Below, piece after piece: positions 8,601 through 19,400 of a DNA stretch of 64,000 nt. The first letter of the stretch is position 1. Each line of letters starts with the position of its first letter. Position numbers and translations under genes: made by a program. The notes under the pieces are model-generated. The model saw only the letters and a program-made list of their open reading frames with translations, was not told the DNA's origin and searched no databases. This DNA comes from Membranihabitans maritimus (GTDB lineage Bacteria; Bacteroidota; Bacteroidia; Chitinophagales; Saprospiraceae), in contig NZ_JAJSLW010000001.1 in NCBI RefSeq assembly GCF_021729145.1, positions 1 to 64,000 on the forward strand, given 5' to 3'.

Positions 8601-10115
8601 TCAGTTTTTTTGGTACGCATTTAATACAGAGCTCAAACTATCAACAATTTCCGGATACTTCAGCCATAAGTTATTTGATTCAGTAGGGTCTTGAACTAGG
8701 TCATATAACTGTCCTTCTACACCCTCCCGTGCTGGTTCTATTATTCTAGGTTTTGCAAAACCCCCGGGACCTAAAGAGGGTATAAACTTCCACTTTCCTT
8801 TCCTAAGACCAAATTTCCCATAGAATGAATGGTGAATAGCAACATCCCTTCGATAATGACCATTTCCATTATTGGTTAAGATTGGTAAAAGACTATAACT
8901 ATCCCGGATGCCTTTTTGTGATAATTTAATACCTAAGATTTCAGATATAGTAGCCATCAAATCAATAAAATCAATAGTTTTATCACAACTACTGCCTGGT
9001 TGAATTTTCTTCGGCCATTTGATCATAAACGGCACCCGATGTCCACCTTCCCATATATCGGATTTTACTCCTCTCCACATCCCATTCGCATGATGATTAT
9101 ATTCTTCAATAACGCTGTATGGAGCCGACCTACTTGTGATCCTGGCAGGAGACCCATTATCACTGGTAAAAATCACGATAGTAGTTTCTGCAAAATTTTG
9201 ATTTTCCAGAGCTCTCAAAATCTCTCCCACGGACCAATCCGTTTCCTGCACAAAATCACCATATGGCCCTGCTTCACTTGTCCCCTTAAATGCTTCAGAG
9301 GGAGCAATCGGTGTATGTGGCGAGGTTAAAGAAAAATATAGAAAAAAAGGAGTATCCTTATTTTGTTGGTTAATATATTCTACTGCCTTTCCCGTAATCC
9401 GGGATAAAACTTTCTCGTAGGACCAACCTTCTGCCATTAATCCCGGTTGACCAAATACCGAATCAGGTTTCGGAAGTGTCGGAATAGAAACAACTGAATT
9501 ATTCTCAATGTAGGTAAAGGGCGGGTGGTTAGCAGGGCCGGACAATCCAAAAAAATAATCAAAACCAACGGATAGTGGTCCGTTTTGTACAGGCTTACTA
9601 AAATCAACATCCCAGGTAAATTTTTTCCGATCTGCACTTTTCGGAATATAAGTTCCATCCTGAAGTGTCCATTTCATTCCTAAATGCCATTTGCCAATAA
9701 CTGCCGTATTGTAACCTGATTTTTTCAATACTGTCGCAACGGTTGTCTGATTAGAATCTATTAACTCTCGGTCATAAGAATATAATACACCTTTTTTCAA
9801 TCTAGTTCGCCAAGAGTATCTACCCGTTAGTAAAGAATAGCGGCTAGGAGTACAAACGGAAGAACTCGAATGTGCATCTGTAAAGACCATCCCTTGATTA
9901 GCCAAGTCATCTATATTTGGAGTTCGAACTTTCGACTGTGGATTTTGGTAACTCACATCCCCATAACCTAAGTCATCCGCCAAAATAATAACTATATTGG
10001 GACTGTCAGTTGCATTTTTACTGTTGGGCGAATCTCCGGAAGTATTGCTACAAGCAATAAGGAATAGAAAGCCAACTATAAAAAGAAAATATTCGTGAAA
10101 TTTTATCATGATCAT
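8601..10115 (-). CDS. S1-family sulfatase, lipoprotein
   Basis: A 504-residue type I (formylglycine) sulfatase. The N-terminus has a signal with lipobox LIAC, so Cys22 would be lipidated. The metal-binding start ILADDLGYGD (44-53) is followed by the maturation motif CTPSR with Cys88 as the formylglycine precursor, and then LLTGRYSWR. Further family marks are GKWHLG and SDNGSP. It hydrolyses sulfate esters on a glycan, probably in the periplasm or on the cell surface. It is 10 bp downstream of the next sulfatase gene and the two are probably cotranscribed. The closest recognisable type is the arylsulfatase A-like group, but regiospecificity cannot be read from sequence by eye. No maturase gene is in the window. 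Confidence 0.92.
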   Translation of the reverse strand: MIMIKFHEYFLFIVGFLFLIACSNTSGDSPNSKNATDSPNIVIILADDLGYGDVSYQNPQSKVRTPNIDDLANQGMVFTDAHSSSSVCTPSRYSLLTGRYSWRTRLKKGVLYSYDRELIDSNQTTVATVLKKSGYNTAVIGKWHLGMKWTLQDGTYIPKSADRKKFTWDVDFSKPVQNGPLSVGFDYFFGLSGPANHPPFTYIENNSVVSIPTLPKPDSVFGQPGLMAEGWSYEKVLSRITGKAVEYINQQNKDTPFFLYFSLTSPHTPIAPSEAFKGTSEAGPYGDFVQETDWSVGEILRALENQNFAETTIVIFTSDNGSPARITSRSAPYSVIEEYNHHANGMWRGVKSDIWEGGHRVPFMIKWPKKIQPGSSCDKTIDFIDLMATISEILGIKLSQKGIRDSYSLLPILTNNGNGHYRRDVAIHHSFYGKFGLRKGKWKFIPSLGPGGFAKPRIIEPAREGVEGQLYDLVQDPTESNNLWLKYPEIVDSLSSVLNAYQKN

Positions 10116-10125
10116 AATTTAAAAA

Positions 10126-11574
10126 TTAATGAGAACGCAATTCTACTCGAAGGCTTTCTTCCCAATTTTGCAAATCCCTTTTGAGTTCAAGGAATATATC
10201 CTGATTCTCTGCTTTAATATCCTTTGATTCCTTTATATCTTCAGACAAATTATAAAGTGACGATTTACCATCGACAACTACTAATTTCCACTTTCCTTTT
10301 AAAGCTGCCTGCCCATTGCGAAATCTCCAAAATACAGTTCGATTGTTTAAAGGTTTAAAATTAGTATCCTCACAAAGTATCGGAGTGATACTTAAACCTG
10401 AGACCTTTTTACTATTTTCAAAATTCTTTATATTTAACATATCAGCAATGGTTGGAAAAATATCCATGGATAACACCAAATCATCGGATACTCTAGGATC
10501 GATTACTCCTTTCCAATGAAACAATGCTGGCACATGATGACCTCCTTCATACACCTGACCTTTATATCCTCTGAAGGGAGCATTTGAACCCACTGTACCC
10601 ATCGGACCATTATCTGAACTAAAAATTATCAAAGTATTTTCCAATAGCTGATTTTCTTCTAAATAATCTAAAATACGACCTATATTCCGATCCAGAGACT
10701 CCACCATTTCTATATATGCACCCTCGATATCCTCACGAGGACCTAATGTTGGAAAATCTCCATTTACAGTTCGATAAGCTGGATCATTGGGTCCTTGATA
10801 TGGAAAATGGGGAGCCCCATGAGCCAAATACAAGAAGAACGGAGTATTGTCTTGAATGCTTTTCATAAACTGTATACCATGATCGGTAATAATCTCTGTT
10901 ATATACCCCTCTTCCTCTATAAGTTTTGTTCCCTTCCACCAATCTGTATATCCTTCTTGGTCAATGTGGCTTTTATAATCAACATTCCCACTTACAAATC
11001 CGCGGAATTCGTCAAATCCCTGAGCAATTGGGCCAAACTTCGGTTGGTATCCTAAATGCCATTTCCCAATAATTCCAGAACGGTAACCTGCTTTCCCAAC
11101 CAATTCTGCCAAAGTAGTCACTTTTGGATCCATACCTGTATGACGATGACTTTTTGCAGTAATGACTCCTTCAATTCCAACTTCCTGAGGATATAACCCT
11201 GTCATCAAAGCCGCCCTGGTAGGACTGCAATTCACCCCATTAGTATGATAATTGGTTAGCTTTAATCCATTATCGGCCAATCCATCCAAATTTGGAGTAT
11301 TTATGCTTCCATTTCCACCAAACGCATCTAAATCGCCATAACCCAAATCATCAGCCATTATCAAAATAATATTGGGTCGTTGCCCCTGAATATCTTCTCT
11401 CTTTAATTTCCCATAAATATTTTGCTTTCCAACAATCGTATCACTGAACTTGCTACTAAAAAAATAATTACCGTACATTGACGACCATTCATTTTGAGAA
11501 TGTCCATAATAACATAATGGAATAGTTAGATAAACAAATAATACTAACCTGAAAAATTTGACTATGTTACTCAT
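10126..11574 (-). CDS. S1-family sulfatase
   Basis: A 482-residue type I sulfatase with an N-terminal signal (residues 1-26) and no clear lipobox. Recognisable parts are ILIMADDLGYGD (70-81), the formylglycine motif CSPTR with Cys116, GLYPQEVG, GKWHLGY, HGAPHFPYQGP, and SSDNGP. The N-terminal 60 residues before the catalytic domain are longer than in its neighbours. It would remove sulfate from the glycan imported by the adjacent SusCD pair. The gene sits 80 bp downstream of a GH43-like glycosidase and 10 bp upstream of another sulfatase, in the middle of the first polysaccharide locus. Exact substrate position is unknown. Confidence 0.92.
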   Translation of the reverse strand: MSNIVKFFRLVLFVYLTIPLCYYGHSQNEWSSMYGNYFFSSKFSDTIVGKQNIYGKLKREDIQGQRPNIILIMADDLGYGDLDAFGGNGSINTPNLDGLADNGLKLTNYHTNGVNCSPTRAALMTGLYPQEVGIEGVITAKSHRHTGMDPKVTTLAELVGKAGYRSGIIGKWHLGYQPKFGPIAQGFDEFRGFVSGNVDYKSHIDQEGYTDWWKGTKLIEEEGYITEIITDHGIQFMKSIQDNTPFFLYLAHGAPHFPYQGPNDPAYRTVNGDFPTLGPREDIEGAYIEMVESLDRNIGRILDYLEENQLLENTLIIFSSDNGPMGTVGSNAPFRGYKGQVYEGGHHVPALFHWKGVIDPRVSDDLVLSMDIFPTIADMLNIKNFENSKKVSGLSITPILCEDTNFKPLNNRTVFWRFRNGQAALKGKWKLVVVDGKSSLYNLSEDIKESKDIKAENQDIFLELKRDLQNWEESLRVELRSH

Positions 11575-11654
11575 AACTGTGAAATTTACACAAAGTTCCT
11601 TTTTCGAAAGGTCAAAGTTATATTCAACTTAATTAAGATTCGTAAATTTAAAAC

Positions 11655-12743
11655 CTACTCTTTTTTAAGAGGTACATGTACATTAAAAGAATGGGTTTCC
11701 CTGTCTTCTGTCGCTGCAAGGAATAATACAGATGGTTCTCCGTTTTCATCGAACCATATTTGGGGTCGCTCCAAAGAATGTAGTTCTTGAACCTTTCCGT
11801 TTTCCCACTCTATTTGCAGCTTTGAAACTATTATATTTTTGGCCAACTTCCAGTCAATCCCGTTACCTGACTGGAAGAGAACTAGCGGAATATCTTCCTC
11901 GGCGAAAGCTTCATGATTATTTAAAATGGCCCAATAACGTTCATTACTGTACCAAATAAAAGGGTCTTCTCCTGGAAAATCACTGGTTTCACTTGTAAAT
12001 ATTGGATCCTTATACTTCACAAATGGTCCCGTTGGACTCTCAGAAATGGCAGCCATGTGAAATACAGGTCCTCCAAAAGGTAGTTTCCCTTTTTTTGCAA
12101 CAGCCTTGTAAATCATCAAATATCCGCCATCATGACGTTCAGTTATACTTGGGGTATTAACCATTAATGCATCTGCCGCCATTGAGTCTTTGGATACATC
12201 TATTAGAGGTTTATCAAAACGCTTCCAAGGTCCATTTGGGCTATTAGCTACAGCTACACCTATTCGTTGGTTATTTCTATTTAACCAGTTAAAATCTCCT
12301 TCTTCTCCCTTTTCTTCACTTCCTGTAGTACCCATATAATATAGATAATACTTATCACCAAACTTTTTGACAATGGGATTATGTGTATTTAGCCCATCCC
12401 AATATTCTGCTCCTCTGTCTTCTAAGGCAATATCTTTAAACTGATAAGGGCCTAAAGGATCGTCTGCCACAGCATGGGCAATCTTAGAATGAGTTAACCA
12501 AGCTCTGAATCCCTGCGTCTTTTCCCAGCGCGAATAAAGCAGGTGGTATTTCCCATCCTCGCCCTTTACCATAGAACCACCCCAAATAAAATAATCTTCA
12601 CTTGAAAGTTTGGCCCTACCCGGTACAGGTTTCATAAGGTTTTGAAAATTTAAATCTTCCGTTCTTGTATTTTGTGCCTTTAATGGTCCATTCGAATACA
12701 AACTACAACCAAGTATCGCTATAAAAAGATATATATATTTCAT
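11655..12743 (-). CDS. Five-bladed beta-propeller glycosidase (GH43/GH117-like)
   Basis: A secreted glycosidase-like protein of the five-bladed beta-propeller superfamily that includes GH43, GH32 and GH117. I place the start at the ATG at 12743 (362 residues), which gives a good signal peptide MKYIYLFIAILG; the longer frame would begin with TTG at 12773. Conserved pieces are WGGSMVKGEDGKYHLLYSRW, HAVADDPLGPY, WDGLNTHNPIV, YYLYYMGT and a later GEDPFIW. Acidic residues in these blade motifs are candidate catalytic groups. A close paralogue lies at 37358-38440. Context, between two sulfatases, suggests action on desulfated oligosaccharides. The exact CAZy family and substrate are not resolved here. 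Confidence 0.72.
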   Translation of the reverse strand: MKYIYLFIAILGCSLYSNGPLKAQNTRTEDLNFQNLMKPVPGRAKLSSEDYFIWGGSMVKGEDGKYHLLYSRWEKTQGFRAWLTHSKIAHAVADDPLGPYQFKDIALEDRGAEYWDGLNTHNPIVKKFGDKYYLYYMGTTGSEEKGEEGDFNWLNRNNQRIGVAVANSPNGPWKRFDKPLIDVSKDSMAADALMVNTPSITERHDGGYLMIYKAVAKKGKLPFGGPVFHMAAISESPTGPFVKYKDPIFTSETSDFPGEDPFIWYSNERYWAILNNHEAFAEEDIPLVLFQSGNGIDWKLAKNIIVSKLQIEWENGKVQELHSLERPQIWFDENGEPSVLFLAATEDRETHSFNVHVPLKKE

Positions 12744-12826
12744 CAACAAATATTTTAAATTAAATAATTTCAAATTACTCAGGATCGATTACCATTCCCT
12801 AACTCTAAAAGCAATAATTTATATTT

Positions 12827-14677
12827 CTATTTTTCAAATTCTCTGCCACCATTCCTCATTCTTTCAATATACGTGTAATAAGAAGGGTAAACTCTTCCAT
12901 CAGCATCCAATAATACTGCCGTCATATCATATTTGCCCGCCGGTATATATCCTTCAAAATTAACTTCTTCAATAGAATCACCTAATATTGGTTTGGTCTC
13001 ACTAATGCCGGCCAAATAGAGCGTCGCATATGTTAAATTGTTATGCTTACTAGCCGGCATTGGATTACTTATTTCTACGGACATATTTCCAGCCGACACT
13101 ATTTCATTAAAGGCAAGTCCACTTTCCCTGGGATATCGTCGAAGGCTAATCTGATATCTTCCTCCTTTAACTACTTCTACTTTAAGATCCCCTTGTCCTC
13201 GGTTCCCTTCTAACACTCCGTTCTGGTGCCATACATATTCATACGGGTAAATGTACATATCGTGAGAACTAAGTCGAAGAGGATTTTCGTGCTCGGTTCC
13301 GGCCTTTATATATGCATATCGTTCATTGACCTCCTGTTCCATTAGTGAAGTCCACCACTTGTTATAACTTTCCCTCAATTTATTCACTACTTTGGGATGC
13401 TCTGATGCTATATCATTGGACTGAGAAACATCTTCTTTGATATTATAAAGTTCCTGACCATTGATTAATCTCCAGTTGTCATCCATCACCGCAGATCTTC
13501 TCCATTTAACAAGATTTTTCGTTCGTTGTGAGTCCACAATCAATGTACGATTAGACCACTTTACTCTTTCTTCTCTCAACAAATCCGCAAAACTTTTACC
13601 GTCAATATGTTTATCTTCACCCCAGCTTAAATTACATATATCAACCAACGTTGGTAAAAGATCAATGTGGGCTAATAGGTTATCAACTTCTTTACCTCCT
13701 TTAATATTTCCATCTGGCCACCTAATGGCATATGGTACCCGATGTCCACCGTCATAAGCACTCCCTTTTGTCCCTCGAAGACCTGCATTATATCCAGAAA
13801 CTTCTCCATCTCTATGCAGAAAACCCCTTGCCGAACCATTGTCACTCATAAATATAACAACCGTTTTTTCTGCAATACCCAAAAACTTCAGCTTTTCTTC
13901 AAGACGCCCCACATTGTCATCAATATTGGTTATCATACCATAAAATCGTTTTTGTTCATCCAAAAGCCGATCTTCATTCTTGTAGATATTGTAATATTTC
14001 TCAGGAACATGGAACGGTCCATGGGCAGCGTTGGTCGCGATGTAAGTCATAAAAGGTTGACTTTTATGCTCTTCTATAAATTTAATAGCTTCGTTAAAAA
14101 ACACATCTGTACAATACCCTTCATATTTTTGTGCTTTTCCATTGTGCCAATACGTATCATCAAAATAATCATTACCCCAATAGTCAGGTGTATGAGCAAT
14201 ACCTCCACCTCCATGTCTGACAACTTCTTGGAATCCACGATCTTCTGGTCGGAACGGGTAATTATCACCAAGATGCCATTTTCCAAACATTCCGGTCACA
14301 TAACCGTTTTCAACAAAAATCTGAGGAAGTGTTATTTCATCTTCAAATAATAATGACCGTCCTCCTATCGTGTGCCACGTACCCACTCGGTTACTATACC
14401 GTCCTGTCATCAGCGCACCTCTTGTAGGAGAACAGGTCGGCGATACATGAAAATTTGTCGCTCGAACACTTTCTTCAAAAAAATCATTAATATTCGGTGT
14501 TTGGAGGATTTCATTCCCATGATATCCCAAATCACCAAAACCTTGATCATCCGTAATTATCAAAATAACATTAGGTTTCTGCTCACCCTGTTGACATCCA
14601 ACGGTAAACCCCAGTAACTGATTACAACTTGTAAACAAAAGGACTGCTATTACAAAACCTAAATATTGTAATTTCAT
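12827..14677 (-). CDS. S1-family sulfatase with C-terminal extension, lipoprotein
   Basis: A type I sulfatase of 616 residues from the ATG at 14677. The longer frame from 14743 adds 22 residues that overlap susD and spoil the signal, so the internal start, which gives MKLQYLGFVIAVLLFTSC with a lipobox at Cys18, is preferred. ILIITDDQGFGDLGY (38-52), the formylglycine motif CSPTR at Cys82, GKWHLGDNYPF and MSDNGSARGF identify the family. After the catalytic domain, roughly the last 120 residues form an extra beta-rich domain (YQISLRRYPRESG) seen in some arylsulfatases. The gene starts 34 bp after susD and leads the enzyme part of the operon. Confidence 0.92.
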   Translation of the reverse strand: MKLQYLGFVIAVLLFTSCNQLLGFTVGCQQGEQKPNVILIITDDQGFGDLGYHGNEILQTPNINDFFEESVRATNFHVSPTCSPTRGALMTGRYSNRVGTWHTIGGRSLLFEDEITLPQIFVENGYVTGMFGKWHLGDNYPFRPEDRGFQEVVRHGGGGIAHTPDYWGNDYFDDTYWHNGKAQKYEGYCTDVFFNEAIKFIEEHKSQPFMTYIATNAAHGPFHVPEKYYNIYKNEDRLLDEQKRFYGMITNIDDNVGRLEEKLKFLGIAEKTVVIFMSDNGSARGFLHRDGEVSGYNAGLRGTKGSAYDGGHRVPYAIRWPDGNIKGGKEVDNLLAHIDLLPTLVDICNLSWGEDKHIDGKSFADLLREERVKWSNRTLIVDSQRTKNLVKWRRSAVMDDNWRLINGQELYNIKEDVSQSNDIASEHPKVVNKLRESYNKWWTSLMEQEVNERYAYIKAGTEHENPLRLSSHDMYIYPYEYVWHQNGVLEGNRGQGDLKVEVVKGGRYQISLRRYPRESGLAFNEIVSAGNMSVEISNPMPASKHNNLTYATLYLAGISETKPILGDSIEEVNFEGYIPAGKYDMTAVLLDADGRVYPSYYTYIERMRNGGREFEK

Positions 14678-14711
14678 ATAATTCTGGTTATACTTAATAT
14701 TTCTATAAATT

Positions 14712-16409
14712 TTAGTAGCCAACATTCTGTGTAATCTTATCATTTAGGTCCAATTCCGATTGAGGAATGGCCCAAAACCAATCTTTTTCAGTAAATACTC
14801 TTTCCTCTACATTTCGAAAAAGATTCTCCATTCCAGAATACATTGGAGATCCATTTTCATCTATTTCCGGTGCTTTGGGAATTGATGAATAATCACCTAA
14901 TGGACGCCCAATTAAAGTACCATTCACCACCTCATCGGCTATTCCCCACCGTTTTATATCAAATAGCCTTAATCCCTCTCCAGCAAATTCTACTTTTCGC
15001 TCTCTTCTGATTATCTCTCTAAGTTCAGTCGGATTAGTAGTAGTGATTTCAGGGTACATAGAGCCTTGAGTCAATTCAACACCATAAGCCCGGGCTCTCA
15101 CCAAGTTTATTGCATTCAAAACTGACTGGTCAATTTCTCCCATTTCGATCATTGCTTCTGCATAGGTCAATAACACTTCCGCATAACGGATGTATATAAA
15201 ATTCAGCGAAGAAGATGCTAAGTCGTTTCGGTCTATTGGACTATAATATTTTCTCCACAAATATCCGGTAAAAGTCGAAAACGGATTGGTTGCATCTTGA
15301 TTTGATACTTTTTCAACTCTTTCACCAGCTGAGTTAACTCTCCATGTTTCTACACTATCAGGATGATCTTGAAAAATAAAGTCATCCCAAACTCCTCCCG
15401 CCCGAACAATAGAGGCGTCCAATCTGGGATCCCTATTTTGAAATGGATTGCCTGGATCATAAACCGAAGATTCATCGATTGGTTTCCCATCAATTGCTTC
15501 ATAAGAATCGACGGCAAATTGACTTGGAACCACCGTACTCCATCCCGTTATGTTTCTAGAACCAAAGAATCTAGCATAGCTTGTAGCATGAACACTTTTT
15601 TCATAATCAGTATCAAGTATCACTCCTGAACTATGTTCACCTTGATATTGAAACTGATCCTCATAATTTTGGTAAAGCTCATATTTTCCTAAATCCATTA
15701 CCGCCTGTGTAGACTGGACAGCTAAGCTCCAATTTTCGTTGTACAAAGCTACACGTGCTTTTAAAGCAAGCGCCGCCCCCTTGGTTATCCTGCCTTTTTC
15801 TGCTTCTGGCCAATCTGTAGGTAATACTTGAGCCGCATAATCAAGATCCTCGTAGATCTGATCAACAACATCTTGTTTAGGTGTACGAGCAATTTGTGCT
15901 TCTTCAATTGTGGGCACTTCAACAAGTAAAGGCACATCCCCGTATAACTCAGTTAAATAATGATAAGAGAAAGCTCTTAAAAACCGGGCTTCAGCCTGAA
16001 TTCTTTCGAATAAGTCTTCAGAAACTACATCTTCGGCCCTACTCATATTTTGTAATAAACCGTTGGCTTGACTTATACTTCTATATAAATGATTCCAGGT
16101 ATCTGAAAATATACCTGTCTGCGAGTCCGAATTGCCTGCAGTTACAGATTTCATTCCCAAGCCCATACGTTCAAAAGAAAGGTCTGTACCTGTTTCAAAC
16201 CGTAATGGAGCGGGTAAGTTCCATGGAGTAACCTCAAACCATAATGTTTGGTTGTAAACTCCGTTAATAGCCAGGATTAACTCTTCTTCACTAGAATAAA
16301 AAGTTTCTGAAGAAGGAGCAACTGTAGGAACTTGATTAAGTTGTTCATTGCAGGAAATTACAAAAAGAATAGTTATTATAAATATATTTAACCTAAATAA
16401 ATTTTTCAT
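14712..16409 (-). CDS. SusD/RagB-family glycan-binding lipoprotein
   Basis: A 565-residue SusD-like outer-membrane lipoprotein that captures glycans at the surface and lids the SusC channel. Signal and lipobox FVISC place the lipidated cysteine at residue 20. The helical N-terminal region carries the family features FYSSEEELILAINGVYN, the ARFLRAFSYHYLTELYGDVPLL tetratricopeptide-like segment, and the C-terminal RRERKVEFAGEGLRLFDIKRWG block. It ends with WFWAIPQSELDLN..ITQNVGY, as is usual. It follows susC by 22 bp and precedes a sulfatase. The bound glycan is unknown; neighbours argue for a sulfated polysaccharide. Confidence 0.94.
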   Translation of the reverse strand: MKNLFRLNIFIITILFVISCNEQLNQVPTVAPSSETFYSSEEELILAINGVYNQTLWFEVTPWNLPAPLRFETGTDLSFERMGLGMKSVTAGNSDSQTGIFSDTWNHLYRSISQANGLLQNMSRAEDVVSEDLFERIQAEARFLRAFSYHYLTELYGDVPLLVEVPTIEEAQIARTPKQDVVDQIYEDLDYAAQVLPTDWPEAEKGRITKGAALALKARVALYNENWSLAVQSTQAVMDLGKYELYQNYEDQFQYQGEHSSGVILDTDYEKSVHATSYARFFGSRNITGWSTVVPSQFAVDSYEAIDGKPIDESSVYDPGNPFQNRDPRLDASIVRAGGVWDDFIFQDHPDSVETWRVNSAGERVEKVSNQDATNPFSTFTGYLWRKYYSPIDRNDLASSSLNFIYIRYAEVLLTYAEAMIEMGEIDQSVLNAINLVRARAYGVELTQGSMYPEITTTNPTELREIIRRERKVEFAGEGLRLFDIKRWGIADEVVNGTLIGRPLGDYSSIPKAPEIDENGSPMYSGMENLFRNVEERVFTEKDWFWAIPQSELDLNDKITQNVGY

Positions 16410-16431
16410 AATGATAAGGTTATTTGGTTAG

Positions 16432-19400
16432 TTAAAATTTTATATCAAGTCCAATTGAGTAAATTTCAGTAACAGGATAAAAACTACCTGTTTCTCGACC
16501 ATTTACATTCGGATCTATTCCGGGAGGCATATTATTAACTGTAAATAAGTTTTGCCCTAGAAAATAAATTCGCATATTAGTTAAGGCTACTTTATTCAAG
16601 ACATCAATTGGCAAATTATACCCCAATTGGAGATTTCTTAAACGGATATATGAGGCATCATATACCCAAAAGCTTGATGGCCTGTAATTACTATGTCCTG
16701 CAACAGAAGTAAGTCTCGGATAAGATGCATCTCGATTATCGGGCGTCCAAAAATCTTTTTGCCAATCAAACATATTACCGGAGTTGTGAAAGGCCCATAC
16801 CATATTCTCCGAAAGATATACGTCTCTTTTTCCATATCCCTGAAACAAAGCAGTTAGGTCAAATGATTTGTATTGAATATTCAAATTCATTCCAAAATTA
16901 AGTCTTGGGAAGGGATTCCCGATAATTGTTCTGTCACTAGCATTAATAACCCCATCTTCGTTAACATCTCGGTACTTAATGTCACCGGGGCCAATATTTG
17001 CTCCCTGGGTTGGACTACTATGAATTTCCTCCTGGGACTGAAATAAACCAATTGCATCGAAGCCATAGATAGCCCCTATAGGCTCACCAACCTCAGTAAG
17101 GCTACTACCGCTAATAAATGGGCCGGCGCCTCTAAGGTTTTTGACTTCATTTTTAACATCTGAGACATTTAAGTCTACTCCATATTGAAAATCTTGACCA
17201 ATATTGTCTTGAATCCCTAATGATACATCCCAACCAATATTTTGAACTTCACCAGCATTTTGATAAGGAGCCGTTCTTCCTATGATTCCTGGGATAGGCA
17301 ATCGCAATAGTATATCTTCGGTATTTCGAACATAATATTCACCCGAAAAGGTCATGCGTTCATTAAATAATCCTATATCTAATCCAATATTGCTAGTTGT
17401 GGTAGACTCCCAAGTAATATTTCGATTTGCCAAGGCTAATTGCGATGCACCTGGCTGCGGCTGCCCCCCGATCATATAGTCCTGACCAAGATTAACCGTT
17501 GCCAAGTATGGATATGTTCCAATTTCCTGATTCCCTAATTGCCCCCATGATGCTCTAAGCTTCAGACTTGATATAAAATCAACCGATTCCATAAAATTTT
17601 CCTCAGACAATCTCCAGCCTACTGAAAATGCTGGGAATAAACCATATTTATTTCCTTTCGCAAAACGAGATGACCCATCATATCTTAAATTTGCTTCCAA
17701 TAAATACTTTCCATCGAAATTATAATTTAACCTTCCAAAACCTGATTGAAGGGCAAATGCACTTGAAGAACCCGCATTTTGTAAATTTGACTGAGAACCT
17801 GCATCTAATTCTTCTAAATTTTCAAGTGTAAATCCTTCACGACTGGCCATAAAAATACGATTGTCAAACTTTATAAATTCATAACCTGCCATTGCCTTAA
17901 AATTATGATATAGTCCAATTGATTTTCGATAGTTTGCTATGAAATTTATATTGTTTGTAAATGACTCTATATGGATTTGTTCAAGTTTGGCTCTTCCTGA
18001 TAAATCAACACCTCCCTTTAGGAATTTTTCTCCTGTTTGCGGATTTTCAGTGAAAAATGTTTTAAACATTGATTTTTGAAAGTTATTTGCAACTTCAGGG
18101 GAATAACGCAAGTTAAACTCCAGGTTCTTTGCAGGTTGATAAGTGGCTCGAAGATTTGCCATTAAATAATTTCTTGTAAGTCTATTATTTCCACCGACTT
18201 CCATATTCGCAACTATATTACCTTCTGAATAACCGGTCCCCCAACTTCCATCGGGGTTTCTAACCGGCCCATGTATCCGGGCTGTTCTATATGCAGGATA
18301 TACAGTATTCTGAATACTCGGTTGATCTTGAAATGAACGTGATCCATTTATATCAAACTGGAAATTTAATTTATCAGAGGTATGAATATCTGTATTCAAC
18401 CTTAGGGTATACCTGTCAAAATCACTATTGATCATATTCCCCTTTTCATCCTGAAAAGACAGAGATCCGTAAACTGATAAATTTTGATTGCCTCCTGAAA
18501 CCGTTAAATTATGATTTTGTAAATATCCTTTTTCTCCCAATGCCGCTCCTATCCAATCTGAGTTAGGGTATTGAACAGGATCACTCTCATGATTTTCTTC
18601 CCAATCCTGAATGTACTGTTCAGTCCATATTTTTTGTTGCCCAACATTGTCAAGAGCCATATTATTAAACCGCATAAACTCTCCTGCCTGAACAGGGTTT
18701 ACGGTCTCAGTAATATCCTGAAGACCAACATATCCACTGTAACCAACTTGAAATGTACTTTCTTTTTTAGCTCTTTTCGTGGTTACAAGAACTACTCCGT
18801 TCGCTGCCCTGGATCCGTATATAGAAGCTGAGGCAGCATCTTTTAGTATAGTTATATTTTGGATATCATTAGGTTGTAAACCGTCAATACTACCTTCTAT
18901 CCCGTCAATTAGTACCAAAGGATCATTATTTCCGAGTGTTCCCAACCCTCTAATTCTAATCGTTCCTCGAGAATCACCTGGCCTTCCTGAAGTTTGGGTA
19001 ACAGTTACACCTGAAGACTGCCCCATCAAAGCTGAAGATGCTTGAGTAACTGCTTGCCTGGAAATTTTACTGCCTTCAATGGAGGATACGGACCCCGTTA
19101 AATTTTCTTTTTGCTGTGTCCCATACCCCACAACCACCACCTCATCCAGTGTCTGCGAATCTTCCAGTAATGTAATTGTTAAGTTTCCTCCTCCATTTAC
19201 CGGAATTTCCTGTGTCTGATAACCAATATAGGAAACTACCAATGTAGCATTCTCATCGACATCTTCCAATGTAAAATTTCCGTCAAAATCCGTAGATGTC
19301 CCTTTATTGGATCCTTTGACGAGTACATTTACACCTATCAATGGTTCTCCATTATTGTCAGTCACCGTTCCCGAAATATTAACCACCAACCGCTTTCCAT

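Noticed and set aside
14678-14743. Longer start for the third sulfatase
   Set aside because: It overlaps susD and places 22 residues before a clear lipoprotein signal that begins at 14677.
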